A DNA stretch of 64,000 nucleotides from Knoellia sp. p5-6-4 (GCF_029222705.1 NZ_JARGZF010000001.1:2042437-2106436), one strand, 5' to 3'. Positions 18,669-28,912 are shown, numbered from the stretch's first letter. The notes: generated by a model from the letters alone, not told the origin. Numbers and translations are program-made.

Positions 18669-19700
18669 TCAGAGGAGGCCGCGCCGCGCGGCCTGCACGC
18701 CCGCCTGGAACCGGGTGCCGGCGCCGAGCTGGTCCATCAGGGCGCGGACCCGCCGCTCCACGGTGCGCTGGGAGACGCCGGTCTGCCGGGCGATCGTGGC
18801 GTCGGGTGCCCCGGCCGCCAGCAGGGCCAGGATGGCCCGGTCCCGCGCCTCTGCGGTCCGGGCGCCGGCAGTGCGGGGCAGCGGGGAGCCGAGGTCCCAG
18901 AACAGGTCGGCCAGGGCCGCCAGCGCCCGCACCATCGGTCGGCTGCGCACGAGCACGGAGCCGGCGCCGTTCTCCTCGAACAGGGTGGTGTCGACGACCG
19001 CGGCCGTCTCGTCGACGACCAGCGCGGAGAACGGAACCGAGTTGACGAAGCGGAACCGCTCCCCGCCGCGCTCGCGGGCCTCGAGCACCTGCAGGGCGTT
19101 GTCGAGGTCGAGGACCTCGGCGGTGTAGGTCGTCGCCATGTCGAGCGGGACACCCCCGACGCCGGTGCTGCGGGCCTCATGGCTGTGCAGGGGGGCGGCG
19201 AAGAGCTCCCGGGTGCGCGGCGACATCGACCGGAAGCAGCGGATGCGCTCGGTGCCGGTGCTGATGATGTCGGCCGTGGCGGCCGCGAGCTCGTCCATCG
19301 ACTGCAGCACGCGCAGGCTGGCCGGGTCGGGACGGATCGTGTTGGCCCTGGCCTGGAAGTAGACCTGCGCCAGCTCGTGCGCGGCGGAGCGGGTCTGCCG
19401 GGCCCGGTGCTCGAGCTCGGCGGCGACGTTGGGCAGGGCGATGTCGGGTGGCACGACCTCGAGGTGGCCCCCCTCGTGGAGTCGGATGAGGCCCTGGGCG
19501 TCGAGGATGCGCAGGCTCGCGTCGACCAGGTCCTCGCGGATCCCGTGGGCGATGAGCAGTGAGCGGGAGGGCTGCGGGTGCTGCAGCACGGCGAGGTAGA
19601 CGCGGGTGGCCGCCGACTCGGTGTCGGGGTCCGGGTACGCGATCGGCACGTCCCCCTCGAGGCCGGGGGCCACTTTGGGCTGCTCGTCGCCAAGATCCAT
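18669..19700 (-). CDS. LuxR-type regulator with TrmB-like N-terminal domain
   Basis: 343 residues. The N-terminal part (about 25-85) is a winged-helix-like region (AATRVYLAVLQHPQPSRSLLIAHGIREDLVDASLRILDAQGLIRLHEGGHLEVVPP), followed by a coiled linker. A middle PLD-like effector region (FRSMSPRTRELFAAPL...FVNSVPFSALVVDETAAVVD) follows, and a C-terminal LuxR-type helix-turn-helix (LLAAGAPDATIARQTGVSQRTVERRVRALMDQLGAGTRFQAGVQA). Two DNA-binding domains in one chain are common in this actinobacterial class. It resembles the regulator at 8430. A perfect palindrome (19774-19788) sits 74 bases upstream of its ATG. Targets unknown. Confidence 0.78.
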   Translation of the reverse strand: MDLGDEQPKVAPGLEGDVPIAYPDPDTESAATRVYLAVLQHPQPSRSLLIAHGIREDLVDASLRILDAQGLIRLHEGGHLEVVPPDIALPNVAAELEHRARQTRSAAHELAQVYFQARANTIRPDPASLRVLQSMDELAAATADIISTGTERIRCFRSMSPRTRELFAAPLHSHEARSTGVGGVPLDMATTYTAEVLDLDNALQVLEARERGGERFRFVNSVPFSALVVDETAAVVDTTLFEENGAGSVLVRSRPMVRALAALADLFWDLGSPLPRTAGARTAEARDRAILALLAAGAPDATIARQTGVSQRTVERRVRALMDQLGAGTRFQAGVQAARRGLL

Positions 19701-19773
19701 GCAGCGCCTCTTCCGGTCAGGCGGGGGGCCCCGCGCGGCCCCGTCGAATCACATCGTCAGGCCTTGGCGACTA

Positions 19774-19788
19774 TCCGTCAATGACGGA
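19774..19788. promoter_or_regulatory. 15-bp palindrome upstream of the LuxR/TrmB-like gene
   Basis: TCCGTCA-A-TGACGGA, a perfect 7-base inverted repeat around one base. It lies in the divergent space between the regulator (start 19700, minus) and purD, nearer to the regulator, and is a candidate autoregulatory operator. Confidence 0.5.
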
Positions 19789-19905
19789 ACTCCGCCGCAT
19801 CAGCCCTTTACCTCGGGCCCCGTCGTTTGCCACAGTTGTCCTCGTCGACCCCGTCGACCCACGTGCCAGGTTGCAGGTTCCCCCGCCAGGCGACCGCACG
19901 TCGGA

Positions 19906-19956
19906 TGCGCGGCGTCCCCGGGAGATGTCCCCCCTGCCTCCCCGGGACGCCGCGCA
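19906..19956. repeat. 19-bp near-perfect inverted repeat upstream of purD
   Basis: Arms TGCGCGGCGTCCCCGGGAG (19906-19924) and its complement (19938-19956) match at 18 of 19 positions, separated by 13 bases rich in C. The right arm ends 24 bases before the purD -10 hexamer. It could act as a terminator for upstream transcription or a protein site. Confidence 0.65.
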
Positions 19957-19979
19957 CTTCATTGTGGCGGGTCGTTCTC

Positions 19980-19985
19980 TAGGGT
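19980..19985 (+). promoter_or_regulatory. -10 element of leaderless purD
   Basis: TAGGGT lies 6 bases before GTG 19992 and there is no ribosome site, so transcription probably begins at or next to the start codon. No clear -35 hexamer was found. Confidence 0.5.
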
Positions 19986-19991
19986 GTGCCT

Positions 19992-21275
19992 GTGAAGGTT
20001 CTCGTCATCGGCACCGGTGCCCGTGAGCACGCCCTCGTCCGCGCCCTGGCCGCAGACCCCGCGGTGGACGCCGTGATCGCGGCCCCGGGCAACCCCGGCA
20101 TGGATGCGTCCGCCCTGTGCGAGCCGCTGACGGGCGGCCTGCTCGACGGCGAGGGCATCGCGGCCCTGGCGCAGGCGCGGGGCGTCGACCTCGTCGTCGT
20201 CGGGCCGGAGGCACCGCTGGTGGCCGGCGTCGCCGACGCCGTGCGCGCGGCGGGCATCCCCTGCTTCGGCCCCTCGGCGCGGGCCGCCCAGCTCGAGGGG
20301 AGCAAGGCCTTCGCCAAGGAGGTCATGGCGGCCGCCGAGGTGCCGACGGCGATGGCCCACGTCTGCGCCTCGATCGAGGAGGTCGGGGCTGCCCTCGATG
20401 CGCTCGGCTCCCCGCACGTGGTCAAGGACGACGGCCTGGCCGCCGGTAAGGGCGTCGTCGTCACCACCGACCGCGCCGAGGCGCTCGAGCACGCCCGCGC
20501 CTGTCTCGCCAAGGAGGGTGGCCGCGTGGTCGTCGAGGAGTACCTCGACGGCCCGGAGGCGTCCCTCTTCTGCATCTGTGACGGCAGCACCGTGGTGCCG
20601 CTGAGCCTGGCCCAGGACTTCAAGCGGGTCGGCGATGGCGACCAGGGGCCCAACACGGGGGGCATGGGCGCCTACTCGCCGCTGGACTGGGCGCCGTCGT
20701 CGCTGGTGGACGAGGTCGTCACCCGGGTGGCCCAGCCGACCGTCGACGAGATGCGTCGCCGCGGCACCCCCTTCGCGGGCGTCCTCTACGTCGGCCTCGC
20801 GCTGACGTCGAAGGGCCCGCGGGTGATCGAGTTCAACGCCCGCTTCGGCGACCCCGAGACCCAGGTCGTGCTCGCCCGGCTCGAGACCCCGCTCGGTGGC
20901 CTGCTCCACGCCGCGGCGACAGGCCGGCTCGACAGCGTCGGCGCGCTGCGCTGGTCGGAGCAGCACGCGGTGACGGTCGTGGTCGCGGCACACAACTACC
21001 CCGGGACCCCCCGCTCCGGCGACCCCGTCCTCGGCCTCGACGCCGTGGCGGAGGTGCCCACGGCCTACGTCATGCACGCCGGCACGGCGCTCGGCCCGGA
21101 CGGCACGCTCGTGTCGGCCGGCGGGCGGGTGCTCTCGGTCGTGGCGCTCGGCGACAGCCTGTCGCAGGCGCGGGAGCGCGTCTACGAGGCGGTCGGCAAG
21201 ATCGAGCTCGAGGGCTCCCACCACCGCACCGACATCGCGCTCGCCGCCGAGCGCCGTGAGCTGCACGTCGGCTGA
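19992..21275 (+). CDS. purD: Phosphoribosylamine-glycine ligase
   Basis: 427 residues, ATP-grasp enzyme joining glycine to phosphoribosylamine (step 2 of purine synthesis). The family pattern is clear: KVLVIGTGAREHAL at the N-terminus, VGPEAPLVAGVAD, GPSARAAQLEGSKAFAKE, DDGLAAGKGVVV, NTGGMGAYSP and VIEFNARFGDPETQVVLARL (metal/ATP site). I place the start at GTG 19992, which gives the typical M-K-V-L-V-I-G N-terminus and a leaderless mRNA. GTG 19986 is two codons earlier. The gene ends 57 bases from the convergent DUF222/HNH gene. Confidence 0.96.
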   Translation: MKVLVIGTGAREHALVRALAADPAVDAVIAAPGNPGMDASALCEPLTGGLLDGEGIAALAQARGVDLVVVGPEAPLVAGVADAVRAAGIPCFGPSARAAQLEGSKAFAKEVMAAAEVPTAMAHVCASIEEVGAALDALGSPHVVKDDGLAAGKGVVVTTDRAEALEHARACLAKEGGRVVVEEYLDGPEASLFCICDGSTVVPLSLAQDFKRVGDGDQGPNTGGMGAYSPLDWAPSSLVDEVVTRVAQPTVDEMRRRGTPFAGVLYVGLALTSKGPRVIEFNARFGDPETQVVLARLETPLGGLLHAAATGRLDSVGALRWSEQHAVTVVVAAHNYPGTPRSGDPVLGLDAVAEVPTAYVMHAGTALGPDGTLVSAGGRVLSVVALGDSLSQARERVYEAVGKIELEGSHHRTDIALAAERRELHVG

Positions 21276-21332
21276 CGTCCACCGTCGGGCATGCCTCAGG
21301 CCCCACCGGTGGCGGCGGGGTGTGGGGCGGGG

Positions 21333-22641
21333 TCACGCTGGTTCCTGCGCGGCGCGCCTGGCGAGGAGCTCGTCGTAGGAGCCCCGGGTGAGGTCCCACT
21401 CGACCCGTTCCCCGTCGGTGTCCTTGACGACGTGGCCGGCGTGGCGGCGGGCGTGCACGATGGTGTGGTGCCGCTCGCACAGCAGGGCGGCGTTGTCGAG
21501 GTTCGAGGGGCCGGCATCTGCCCAGTGCACGAGGTGGTGGGCGTCGGTCCACTGTGGCGGGGCGTCGCAGCCGGGGTAGGTGCAGCCGCCGTCGCGGAGC
21601 CAGAGCCTCTTGGTCTGGGCGACTGCGTTCGTACCGCTTCTCCAGGCCCCAGTCCACGACCTCACCCCGGCCGCCGAGCACGATCGGGACGACCGACCCG
21701 TCGCAGCACAACCGGCGCACGGTCTGCGGGGCCAGGTGGGTGCCGGCGTCCAACCCGCCCAGGGTGGTCGCCGCCCCGAGCCCGTCGCGCAGGGACTCCC
21801 AGTCCATGGTCAGCAGCAGGGTGGTCTTGTTGGTCCTGCCGACCTCGTCCCCGGCCGCGACCGCCCGCCTCACCAACGTCACCAGGGCGTCGCCCCGCCT
21901 GCGGTCGCTGGAGCGCAGATCGCGTTCCCCGTCGACCGGCTTCGGCGCCGACAACGGCCCCAGCGCGGCCTCCAGGACTGCCTTGCCCTCGACGTCGAGG
22001 GTCAGCCGGTACTCGAAGGTGTCGGCGCCGGTGTCCCGCGGCTGGGACAGCGCGACGAACGCCTTGCCCAGGTTCTGCTGGCTCTGCAGGACATCGTTCA
22101 GCCCGTAGCGGGCCAGCATCGCCGGGCGCAGCTGCCGGCAGGCCCGCGGGCCCTGTTCGGCGGCCAGGCCGACCAGCCCCTCCAGCACGGGCGGCTCTGC
22201 GCCCTCGGCCAGCAGCGGCCGCAGCTTCTCGAACTCGGACACGACCGCCGCCGCGGATGCCACCGGCAGCCGGCCGGTGTCCACGGCCTCCATGACCGGG
22301 GCGTTGACCTGCTTCTGGAACGCCTGCGCCACCGCGACCACCGTGCCCGCCCCACCGGCCCTCGTCGACGGCGCGTGATGCCTGACCCACTGCACCATCG
22401 TCATCGCCGCCGGACCACCGGAGGTTTCGCCCCGTTCCATGGCCTCACCGACCACCGCGACCCGGCCCGCATCGCACGCCATGCCGAGGGCGTCCACCTC
22501 GCTCAACAACCCAGCGAGACCGTCCGGCCCACCGCCCGACGGTGTCTGCCACAGCACATCGCCGAGGGCAGCCATCGCGGTCCTGGCAGCCGCGAACCGC
22601 TCGAGGCACTCGGCCATGCTCAGCTGCTGCTTTCCCTCCAT
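21333..22641 (-). pseudogene. DUF222/HNH endonuclease gene broken by a single-base frameshift
   Basis: From ATG 22641 about 335 residues encode a DUF222 domain (MAECLERFAAARTAMAALGD...GPRACRQLRPAMLARYG...). The frame then loses homology at about 21633, where one extra base (plus-strand A) occurs in the run encoding GLEKR. In the next frame the protein continues as TNAVAQTKRLWLRDGGC and the HNH nuclease domain (TDAHHLVHWADAG...NAALLCERHHTIVH), ending at TGA 21333. Such DUF222-HNH proteins are abundant, often multi-copy genes in actinobacteria. Either the gene is inactivated or the base is a sequencing error, since both halves look otherwise intact. Confidence 0.85.
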
Positions 22642-22816
22642 GACGACCACAGTAGAGCCGACCGCCGACAGCTCAGTTCGACACGATGCGGACGAAAACC
22701 ATTGCAGCACAGCCAGATTCGGCGACATGGGTGCGTGTGACGCACCACAGGAGACGGGTGCCCTGTGGACGGTGTGACGACGCGGCGGCGCCTGTGGACG
22801 GTCGCGCTCGCGCCAC

Positions 22817-24214
22817 CTAGCGGGCTCGACCGGCGACCGCTGCGCCGCCGAGGGCGATGACCCCGCCGGCGGCCATGACCGCGGCGAAGAGCCATCCCGG
22901 CAGCGCGGGCGACTGCCAGGCGATGAGCGCCCCGGCTGCCCCCAGGGTGAGCGACTGCGACACCGAGCCGGTGAGGTTGCTCGCGGCGGTGTGGCGGCCC
23001 TGCGTCGTCGCCGGCGAGAGGCTGAGCAGGTGGGTCGACAGGGTGGGCGACGACAGTCCCATGCCGATGCCGGCCACCGCCCACAGCGACAGGCCGGCCC
23101 ACGCCGGGAGCAGGCCCAGGCTCAGCAGGGCCGGTCCCGCCACTCCTGCGGCGATGAGCCCGAAGCCGATGCGCAGCCGCTGCACGGGTGGGACCGTGCG
23201 TTGCACCCAGCCCAGCCCGTGTACCTGCGAGCCGAGCGACCAGAAGAGCCCGGTGACGGTCAGGCTCACGCCCGCCGTCGTGGGTGTGAAGTCGTGGACC
23301 GCCGTGAGCATCAGCGGGATGAAGGCGCCCACCAGTCCGAAAGCTGCGGCAAGGACGCCTCGCAGGGCGATGACGGTGGGTATGCCGCGGTCGAGGGTCA
23401 GCACGCCCGGCGGCAGCACCGCACGGACGGACGGCAGGAGGACGAACAGGCTCACCAGCGAGGCGGTCGCGCCGAGGAGGGCGAGCGAACCCTCGCGCGT
23501 GACGAGCGAGCCCCCCGCGGTGAGCAGGGCCAGCGCTGCGGCGACCAGAGCCGCCGCGCCGACCACCCGCCGCTCGCCGGAGGTCCACCGGGTCGGTGCC
23601 GGCGCCGTGGCGCGAGCCTGTGCCATCGCGGGCCGCAGCATCGCCGTGGCGGGCACCACCAGGACGATGGCCATGAGGAAAACGGTGCGCCAGCCGAGGT
23701 GCTCGGCCACCGCGCCGGCGAGGGCCGGGCCCATCACCGACGGCAACACCCAGGCCGCAGCGAAGGCGGCGAACATCTTGGCGCGCAGCTCCTCCGGCAG
23801 CGCGCGGGCCATGAGCACCACGAGGCCGAGGTCGATCAGGCCCTCGGCGAGCCCGCCCCCGAGCCGGGCTGCCGCGAAGACGGCCATCGAGGGGGCCAGC
23901 CCCATCGTGGCCTGGGCCAGCACGAACAGGCCCAGGCCGGCATACATCGGCTCCAGCGGACCGCGGCGGTCCGCCCACGTGCCGGCGACCGCGGTGGCGA
24001 GGACGAAGGAAATCATCGGCGCCGCCGACGCCGCACCGAAGAGCCACAGGCCGCCGAGCCGCTCGGCCACCGTCGGGAGCACCGTCATGACGGCCCGGTT
24101 CTCGAACGCCCCGAGGGTGACGAGGGCGACGGCCCCGGCGGCGAACGGGAGGTGCTCGCGCTGGAGCAGCGACGGCGGCGAGGAGGCGCAGGTCGCCCCG
24201 GCGGTGGCAGTCAT
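22817..24214 (-). CDS. Major facilitator superfamily transporter
   Basis: About 465 residues, nearly all in hydrophobic helices (12-14 predicted). Typical MFS marks are the loop WADRRGPLEPMYAG after helix 2 (motif A-like D-R-R), the AARLGGGLAEGLIDLGLV helix and the second-half sequence GLGWVQRTVPPVQRLRIGFGLIAAG. The length and layout fit drug-efflux type MFS proteins; substrate is unknown. ATG 24214 (MTATAGAT) is chosen over ATG 24223. A perfect inverted repeat, TGAAGT-TC-ACTTCA, lies at 24233-24246 in the 5' region and suggests control by a MarR-, TetR- or ArsR-type repressor encoded elsewhere. Confidence 0.85.
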   Translation of the reverse strand: MTATAGATCASSPPSLLQREHLPFAAGAVALVTLGAFENRAVMTVLPTVAERLGGLWLFGAASAAPMISFVLATAVAGTWADRRGPLEPMYAGLGLFVLAQATMGLAPSMAVFAAARLGGGLAEGLIDLGLVVLMARALPEELRAKMFAAFAAAWVLPSVMGPALAGAVAEHLGWRTVFLMAIVLVVPATAMLRPAMAQARATAPAPTRWTSGERRVVGAAALVAAALALLTAGGSLVTREGSLALLGATASLVSLFVLLPSVRAVLPPGVLTLDRGIPTVIALRGVLAAAFGLVGAFIPLMLTAVHDFTPTTAGVSLTVTGLFWSLGSQVHGLGWVQRTVPPVQRLRIGFGLIAAGVAGPALLSLGLLPAWAGLSLWAVAGIGMGLSSPTLSTHLLSLSPATTQGRHTAASNLTGSVSQSLTLGAAGALIAWQSPALPGWLFAAVMAAGGVIALGGAAVAGRAR

Positions 24215-24232
24215 GCGAGCCATCGTGAAAGA

Positions 24233-24246
24233 TGAAGTTCACTTCA
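24233..24246. promoter_or_regulatory. Operator-like inverted repeat before MFS gene
   Basis: TGAAGTTCACTTCA: 6-base arms around 2 bases, 10-20 bases upstream of the MFS start codon, in a locally AT-rich stretch. A repressor bound here would block the transporter's promoter or early transcription. Confidence 0.5.
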
Positions 24247-24335
24247 AGTCAACACCTCGTGTGAGAATCTCTCGCGTCGCACCCAACCGCCGTGCCCCGT
24301 CACCGCCTTGCCGTGGTGGAGCGAGGAGGGGCTCG

Positions 24336-24491
24336 GTGAGGGCACACCTGCAGGAGGAGTTCCGCGAGTTCGCGGCGGCGGCGATGCCGCGGCTGGCGCA
24401 CGCCTCCTGCCGCGATCCGCACCGGGCTGAGCTCGACGCGCCGGGCGGCTCGACAGCCCGGCCCGGGCGGCTGGGAGGATGTCGGCCATGA
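24336..24491 (+). pseudogene. Short remnant resembling the N-terminus of a SigE-family sigma factor
   Basis: A 51-codon frame from GTG 24336, with a good ribosome site GAGGAGGGG, begins RAHLQEEFREFAAAAMPRLAHASCRDPHRAE. This resembles the start of region 2 in SigE-type sigma factors (F-x-x-F-V-A-A-R-x-x-x-L-x-x-x-x-x-x-x-x-G-D-x-H-x-A-E-D), then loses similarity. The stop TGA overlaps the purC ATG. It looks like a truncated gene fragment, though a small functional leader or coupling ORF for purC is possible. Confidence 0.4.
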
Positions 24492-25387
24492 CGACCTCCG
24501 CGCCGCTGGTGCTGCCCGGCTACGCCCACGTCTACTCCGGCAAGGTGCGCGACCTCTACGCGCCGCTCGACGCCGCAACCGGCGAGCCGCGCGGCGACCA
24601 GCTGCTGCTGGTCGCCAGCGACCGCATCTCGGCCTTCGACTTCATCCTCGACAGCCCGATCCCCGACAAGGGCGCCGTGCTGACCCAGATGTCGCTGTGG
24701 TGGTTCGAGCAGCTGCAGGACCTCGTGCCCAACCACGTGGTGTCCACCGATGTGCCCGCCGAGGTGGCCGGGCGCTCGGTTCTCGTGAAGCGGCTGGCGA
24801 TGCTGCCCGTCGAGTGCGTCGCTCGCGCCTACCTCACCGGTGGCGGCCTGCGCGAGTACACCGCGAACCGTCACGTCAGCGGCGTGCTGCTGCCCGAGGG
24901 CCTCGTGGACGGGTCGCGGCTCCCGGAGCCGGTGTTCACGCCCTCGACCAAGGCGCCGGTGGGCGAGCACGACCAGCCGATGCCGTATGCCGACGTGGAG
25001 CGTGTGCTCGGAGCTGACCTCGCCGCGCGGGCGAGGGAGCTGACCGTGGCGATCCTCAAGCGGGGCAACGAAATTGCCGCCGACCGGGGGATCCTCATCG
25101 CCGACACGAAGGTCGAGTTCGGCCTCGAGGACGACACGCTGGTGCTCGCGGACGAGGTGCTGACCCCGGACTCCTCCCGCTTCTGGCCGGCCGACCAGTG
25201 GAAGCCGGGGCACCCCCAGCCCTCCTTCGACAAGGAGTTCGTGCGCGAGTGGCTGACCTCCCCTGCCAGCGGGTGGGACCGTTCCTCGGAGCAGCCGCCC
25301 CCGCCGTTGCCGGACGAGGTCGTCGAGCGCACCCGCGCGAAGTACGTCGAGGCCTATGAGCGGCTCACGGGGCGCCGATTCGGCTGA
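24488..25387 (+). CDS. purC: Phosphoribosylaminoimidazole-succinocarboxamide synthase
   Basis: 299 residues. It joins aspartate to CAIR with ATP in de novo purine synthesis. Recognisable segments: YSGKVRDLY (ATP site), SDRISAFDFIL, IPDKGAVLTQMSLWWF, VECVARAYLTGGG, KAPVGEHDQPM and ILIADTKVEFGL with LADEVLTPDSSRFW near the C-terminus. Start ATG 24488 has GGGAGG nine bases upstream; ATG 24479 would overlap that ribosome site. The upstream 51-codon frame ends in the start (ATGA). The stop is 7 bases from the convergent ABC-F gene. Confidence 0.97.
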   Translation: MTTSAPLVLPGYAHVYSGKVRDLYAPLDAATGEPRGDQLLLVASDRISAFDFILDSPIPDKGAVLTQMSLWWFEQLQDLVPNHVVSTDVPAEVAGRSVLVKRLAMLPVECVARAYLTGGGLREYTANRHVSGVLLPEGLVDGSRLPEPVFTPSTKAPVGEHDQPMPYADVERVLGADLAARARELTVAILKRGNEIAADRGILIADTKVEFGLEDDTLVLADEVLTPDSSRFWPADQWKPGHPQPSFDKEFVREWLTSPASGWDRSSEQPPPPLPDEVVERTRAKYVEAYERLTGRRFG

Positions 25388-25394
25388 GGTGGGG

Positions 25395-27014
<1,620 letters not shown>

Positions 27015-27139
27015 CAGCACTCCAGGGCCGGGGCCCGGTCGATGGTGGCTCGCCGGGCAGGGCCGCGGGCGCGAGCGGGTGCGTGATGTCAGATCTCCAT
27101 GATGTGGCCACGGTAGGCGGCCCCCGACGGGCGCCGCAA
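27015..27139 (-). promoter_or_regulatory. Promoter and structured leader of ABC-F gene
   Basis: On the minus strand TTGCGG (27139-27134), an 18-base spacer and TACCGT (27115-27110) form a plausible promoter, with ATAT just upstream of the -35. About 90 bases of leader follow, starting with the tiny frame ATG GAG ATC TGA (27100-27089) and containing GGCCCTGCCCGG/CCGGGCC pairing potential before the ribosome site. Antibiotic-linked ABC-F genes are often controlled through such leaders. Confidence 0.4.
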
Positions 27140-27165
27140 CGGGATATCTGCGGCCACACCCCTGC

Positions 27166-27867
27166 TCACCGGGCAGCCATACCCTCTGCCCGCCTCTTGA
27201 TGCCCTTGAGCATCCCGGCCTCCATGTAGTGGTGGAGAGGGTCGGCGACGAAGAGGTCGATGCCGCGGGCGAGCAGGTCCAGGCCGGGCACGGTGCGCAC
27301 GGCGGAGCCGATCAGCCGCAGCGCAGTGGGGGCGTCCGGATCGACCGCGCGGAGGGCGGGCTCGGCGAAGCCGTCGCCGCGGTACCGGACGACCAGGCGC
27401 GTCCGGTTCCCGGGCAGCGGCCGCAGCACGAAGGTCTCGAAGGTGACGAGGTGCCGGTTCGGCTCGATGTGCGACACCGGCGCGTGGACGCCGCCGCCCA
27501 TGTAGATGCGGTCACCCTGCTTCAGTTCCTGCAGCTCGGGGTGGATCCTCGTCGCCGAGTGCCGTCCCTCGACGTAGCGGGCTCGGAAGAGCAGTCGCTC
27601 CACACGGTCGTGGGTGTAGAACCCGGCCCGACGGATACCCATCTGGACCAGCCACGGCCAGACCTGGTCGGGGGGCGCCTCGATGGTGATCGCACGCGTC
27701 CACTGGCTGCGAGCGCCCGGTGTGTCCTCGTCGCCGGGCAGCGCCTCGACTGCCTCCTCCCGGGTGGCTCCCCAGGTCAACATCCGGGGACGGTAGGCCA
27801 GGTAGCCCGTCACCGTGGCTGCCGCCGCGGCACCGGCGACGCTGCGAAGCAGGTGTCTGCGGTCCAT
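27166..27867 (-). CDS. SRPBCC-family protein with N-terminal export/membrane segment
   Basis: 233 residues. The N-terminus DRRHLLRSVAGAAAAATVTGYLAYRP has a twin-Arg-like start and one hydrophobic segment, so it is either Tat-exported or anchored. The rest fits the START/SRPBCC lipid-binding fold: a strand TRAITIEAPPDQVWPWLVQMG, then RIYMGGGVHAPVSHIEPNRHLVTFETFVLRPLPGNRTRLVVRYRGDG and a long C-terminal helix (DPLHHYMEAGMLKGIKRRAEG). Ligand and role are unknown. It lies upstream of nnrD's 3' side in the same direction, with a gap of about 100 bases that holds no gene. Confidence 0.72.
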   Translation of the reverse strand: MDRRHLLRSVAGAAAAATVTGYLAYRPRMLTWGATREEAVEALPGDEDTPGARSQWTRAITIEAPPDQVWPWLVQMGIRRAGFYTHDRVERLLFRARYVEGRHSATRIHPELQELKQGDRIYMGGGVHAPVSHIEPNRHLVTFETFVLRPLPGNRTRLVVRYRGDGFAEPALRAVDPDAPTALRLIGSAVRTVPGLDLLARGIDLFVADPLHHYMEAGMLKGIKRRAEGMAAR

Positions 27868-27970
27868 GCCCTCCTCCTCTCGACCTCCACGCTGATGGGT
27901 GGTGTGGGGTCGGGACAGGGTCGAAGGGCCGCAGAGCGCGCCGCCAGGCGCCGAGGGCAGCCCGGGCGGC

Positions 27971-28912
27971 TCAGGGGCTCAGCTCGTCGAGGAGCCGCGG
28001 CACACACCCGGCGATCTCGCGGGCGAGGAAGCCCAGCGTGCCGACCTCCTTCGCCAGGCGGTCGCCCGCGGACCCGTGCAGGTGCCCACCCCAGACCGCG
28101 GCCTGTTCCGGCTCGGCGCCGCGACTGAGCAGCCCCGCGACGATGCCGGCCTGCACGTCACCGGATCCGGAGACGCCCAGGCCCGGGTTGCCGCTGCTGC
28201 TCGTCCAGAGACGCCCGTCCGGGGCGGCGACGGTCTTGCCCTGGCCGCCGCACACCACGACGGCCGTGGCCTCCCGGGCCAGGCGTAGGGCCGCCGCTGC
28301 AGGGCCGTCCTCCACCTCACCGGCCTCGATGCCGAGCGTCTTCGCGAGCTCGTCGGGGTTGAGGGTCAGCACGGCCCTGCCGCCGAGGTGGGCGAGCCCG
28401 TCGCGGTGCGCGGTGACGTAGGCCGAGCCCAGCGCGTCGACCACGACCGGGCACGTCAGCTGGGGCAGCAGGTGCTCCAACAGGTGCACCGAGGCGTCCA
28501 CGTCGGAGAAGCCCGGTCCGACGAGCAGCGCGTCGCAGCCGTCGGACAAGCACAGCACCTCGTCAGCGGCGCCCGGGTCGATGTTGCCGCCTCGGTCGGT
28601 GGGCAGCGGAGCCACCAGGGACTCCGGCGCCGCGACCGCCAGCGCGCTCGCCACCGGTTCCGCCGTGGCGATCTGCAGCTTGCCTCCGCCCGCCCGCAGC
28701 GCCGCCTCGCCGGCGAGGAGCACCGCTCCCGGTGTGCTTGCCGTGCCCCCGAGCACCAGCACGCGGCCACGGGACTCCTTGTCCTTGCCGGGCTCGGGCA
28801 GTGGCCACCGGCGCAGCAGGCCGGCGGTGACGTCCACCGCGGCGTCCACCCCGGCGTCCGTCGAGTCGTCAGTCGAGTCGACCGCTGCGGTGGTCGTCCG
28901 GTCAGCGGGCAT
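27971..28912 (-). CDS. nnrD: ADP/ATP-dependent NAD(P)H-hydrate dehydratase
   Basis: 313 residues, ribokinase-like YjeF C-terminal type (nnrD/CARKD) without the epimerase domain. It repairs hydrated NAD(P)H. Visible: GRVLVLGGTASTPGAVLLAGEAALRAGGGKLQIAT, VVDALGSAYV, LTLNPDELAKTLG, VVVCGGQGKTVAAPDGR and the nucleotide-binding GVSGSGDVQAGIVAGLLSRG. The catalytic Asp of the GSGD motif is present. Its N-terminal 30 residues are acidic and low-complexity. Its start overlaps the stop of the histidine-phosphatase gene by 11 bases, so they form an operon. Confidence 0.9.
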   Translation of the reverse strand: MPADRTTTAAVDSTDDSTDAGVDAAVDVTAGLLRRWPLPEPGKDKESRGRVLVLGGTASTPGAVLLAGEAALRAGGGKLQIATAEPVASALAVAAPESLVAPLPTDRGGNIDPGAADEVLCLSDGCDALLVGPGFSDVDASVHLLEHLLPQLTCPVVVDALGSAYVTAHRDGLAHLGGRAVLTLNPDELAKTLGIEAGEVEDGPAAAALRLAREATAVVVCGGQGKTVAAPDGRLWTSSSGNPGLGVSGSGDVQAGIVAGLLSRGAEPEQAAVWGGHLHGSAGDRLAKEVGTLGFLAREIAGCVPRLLDELSP

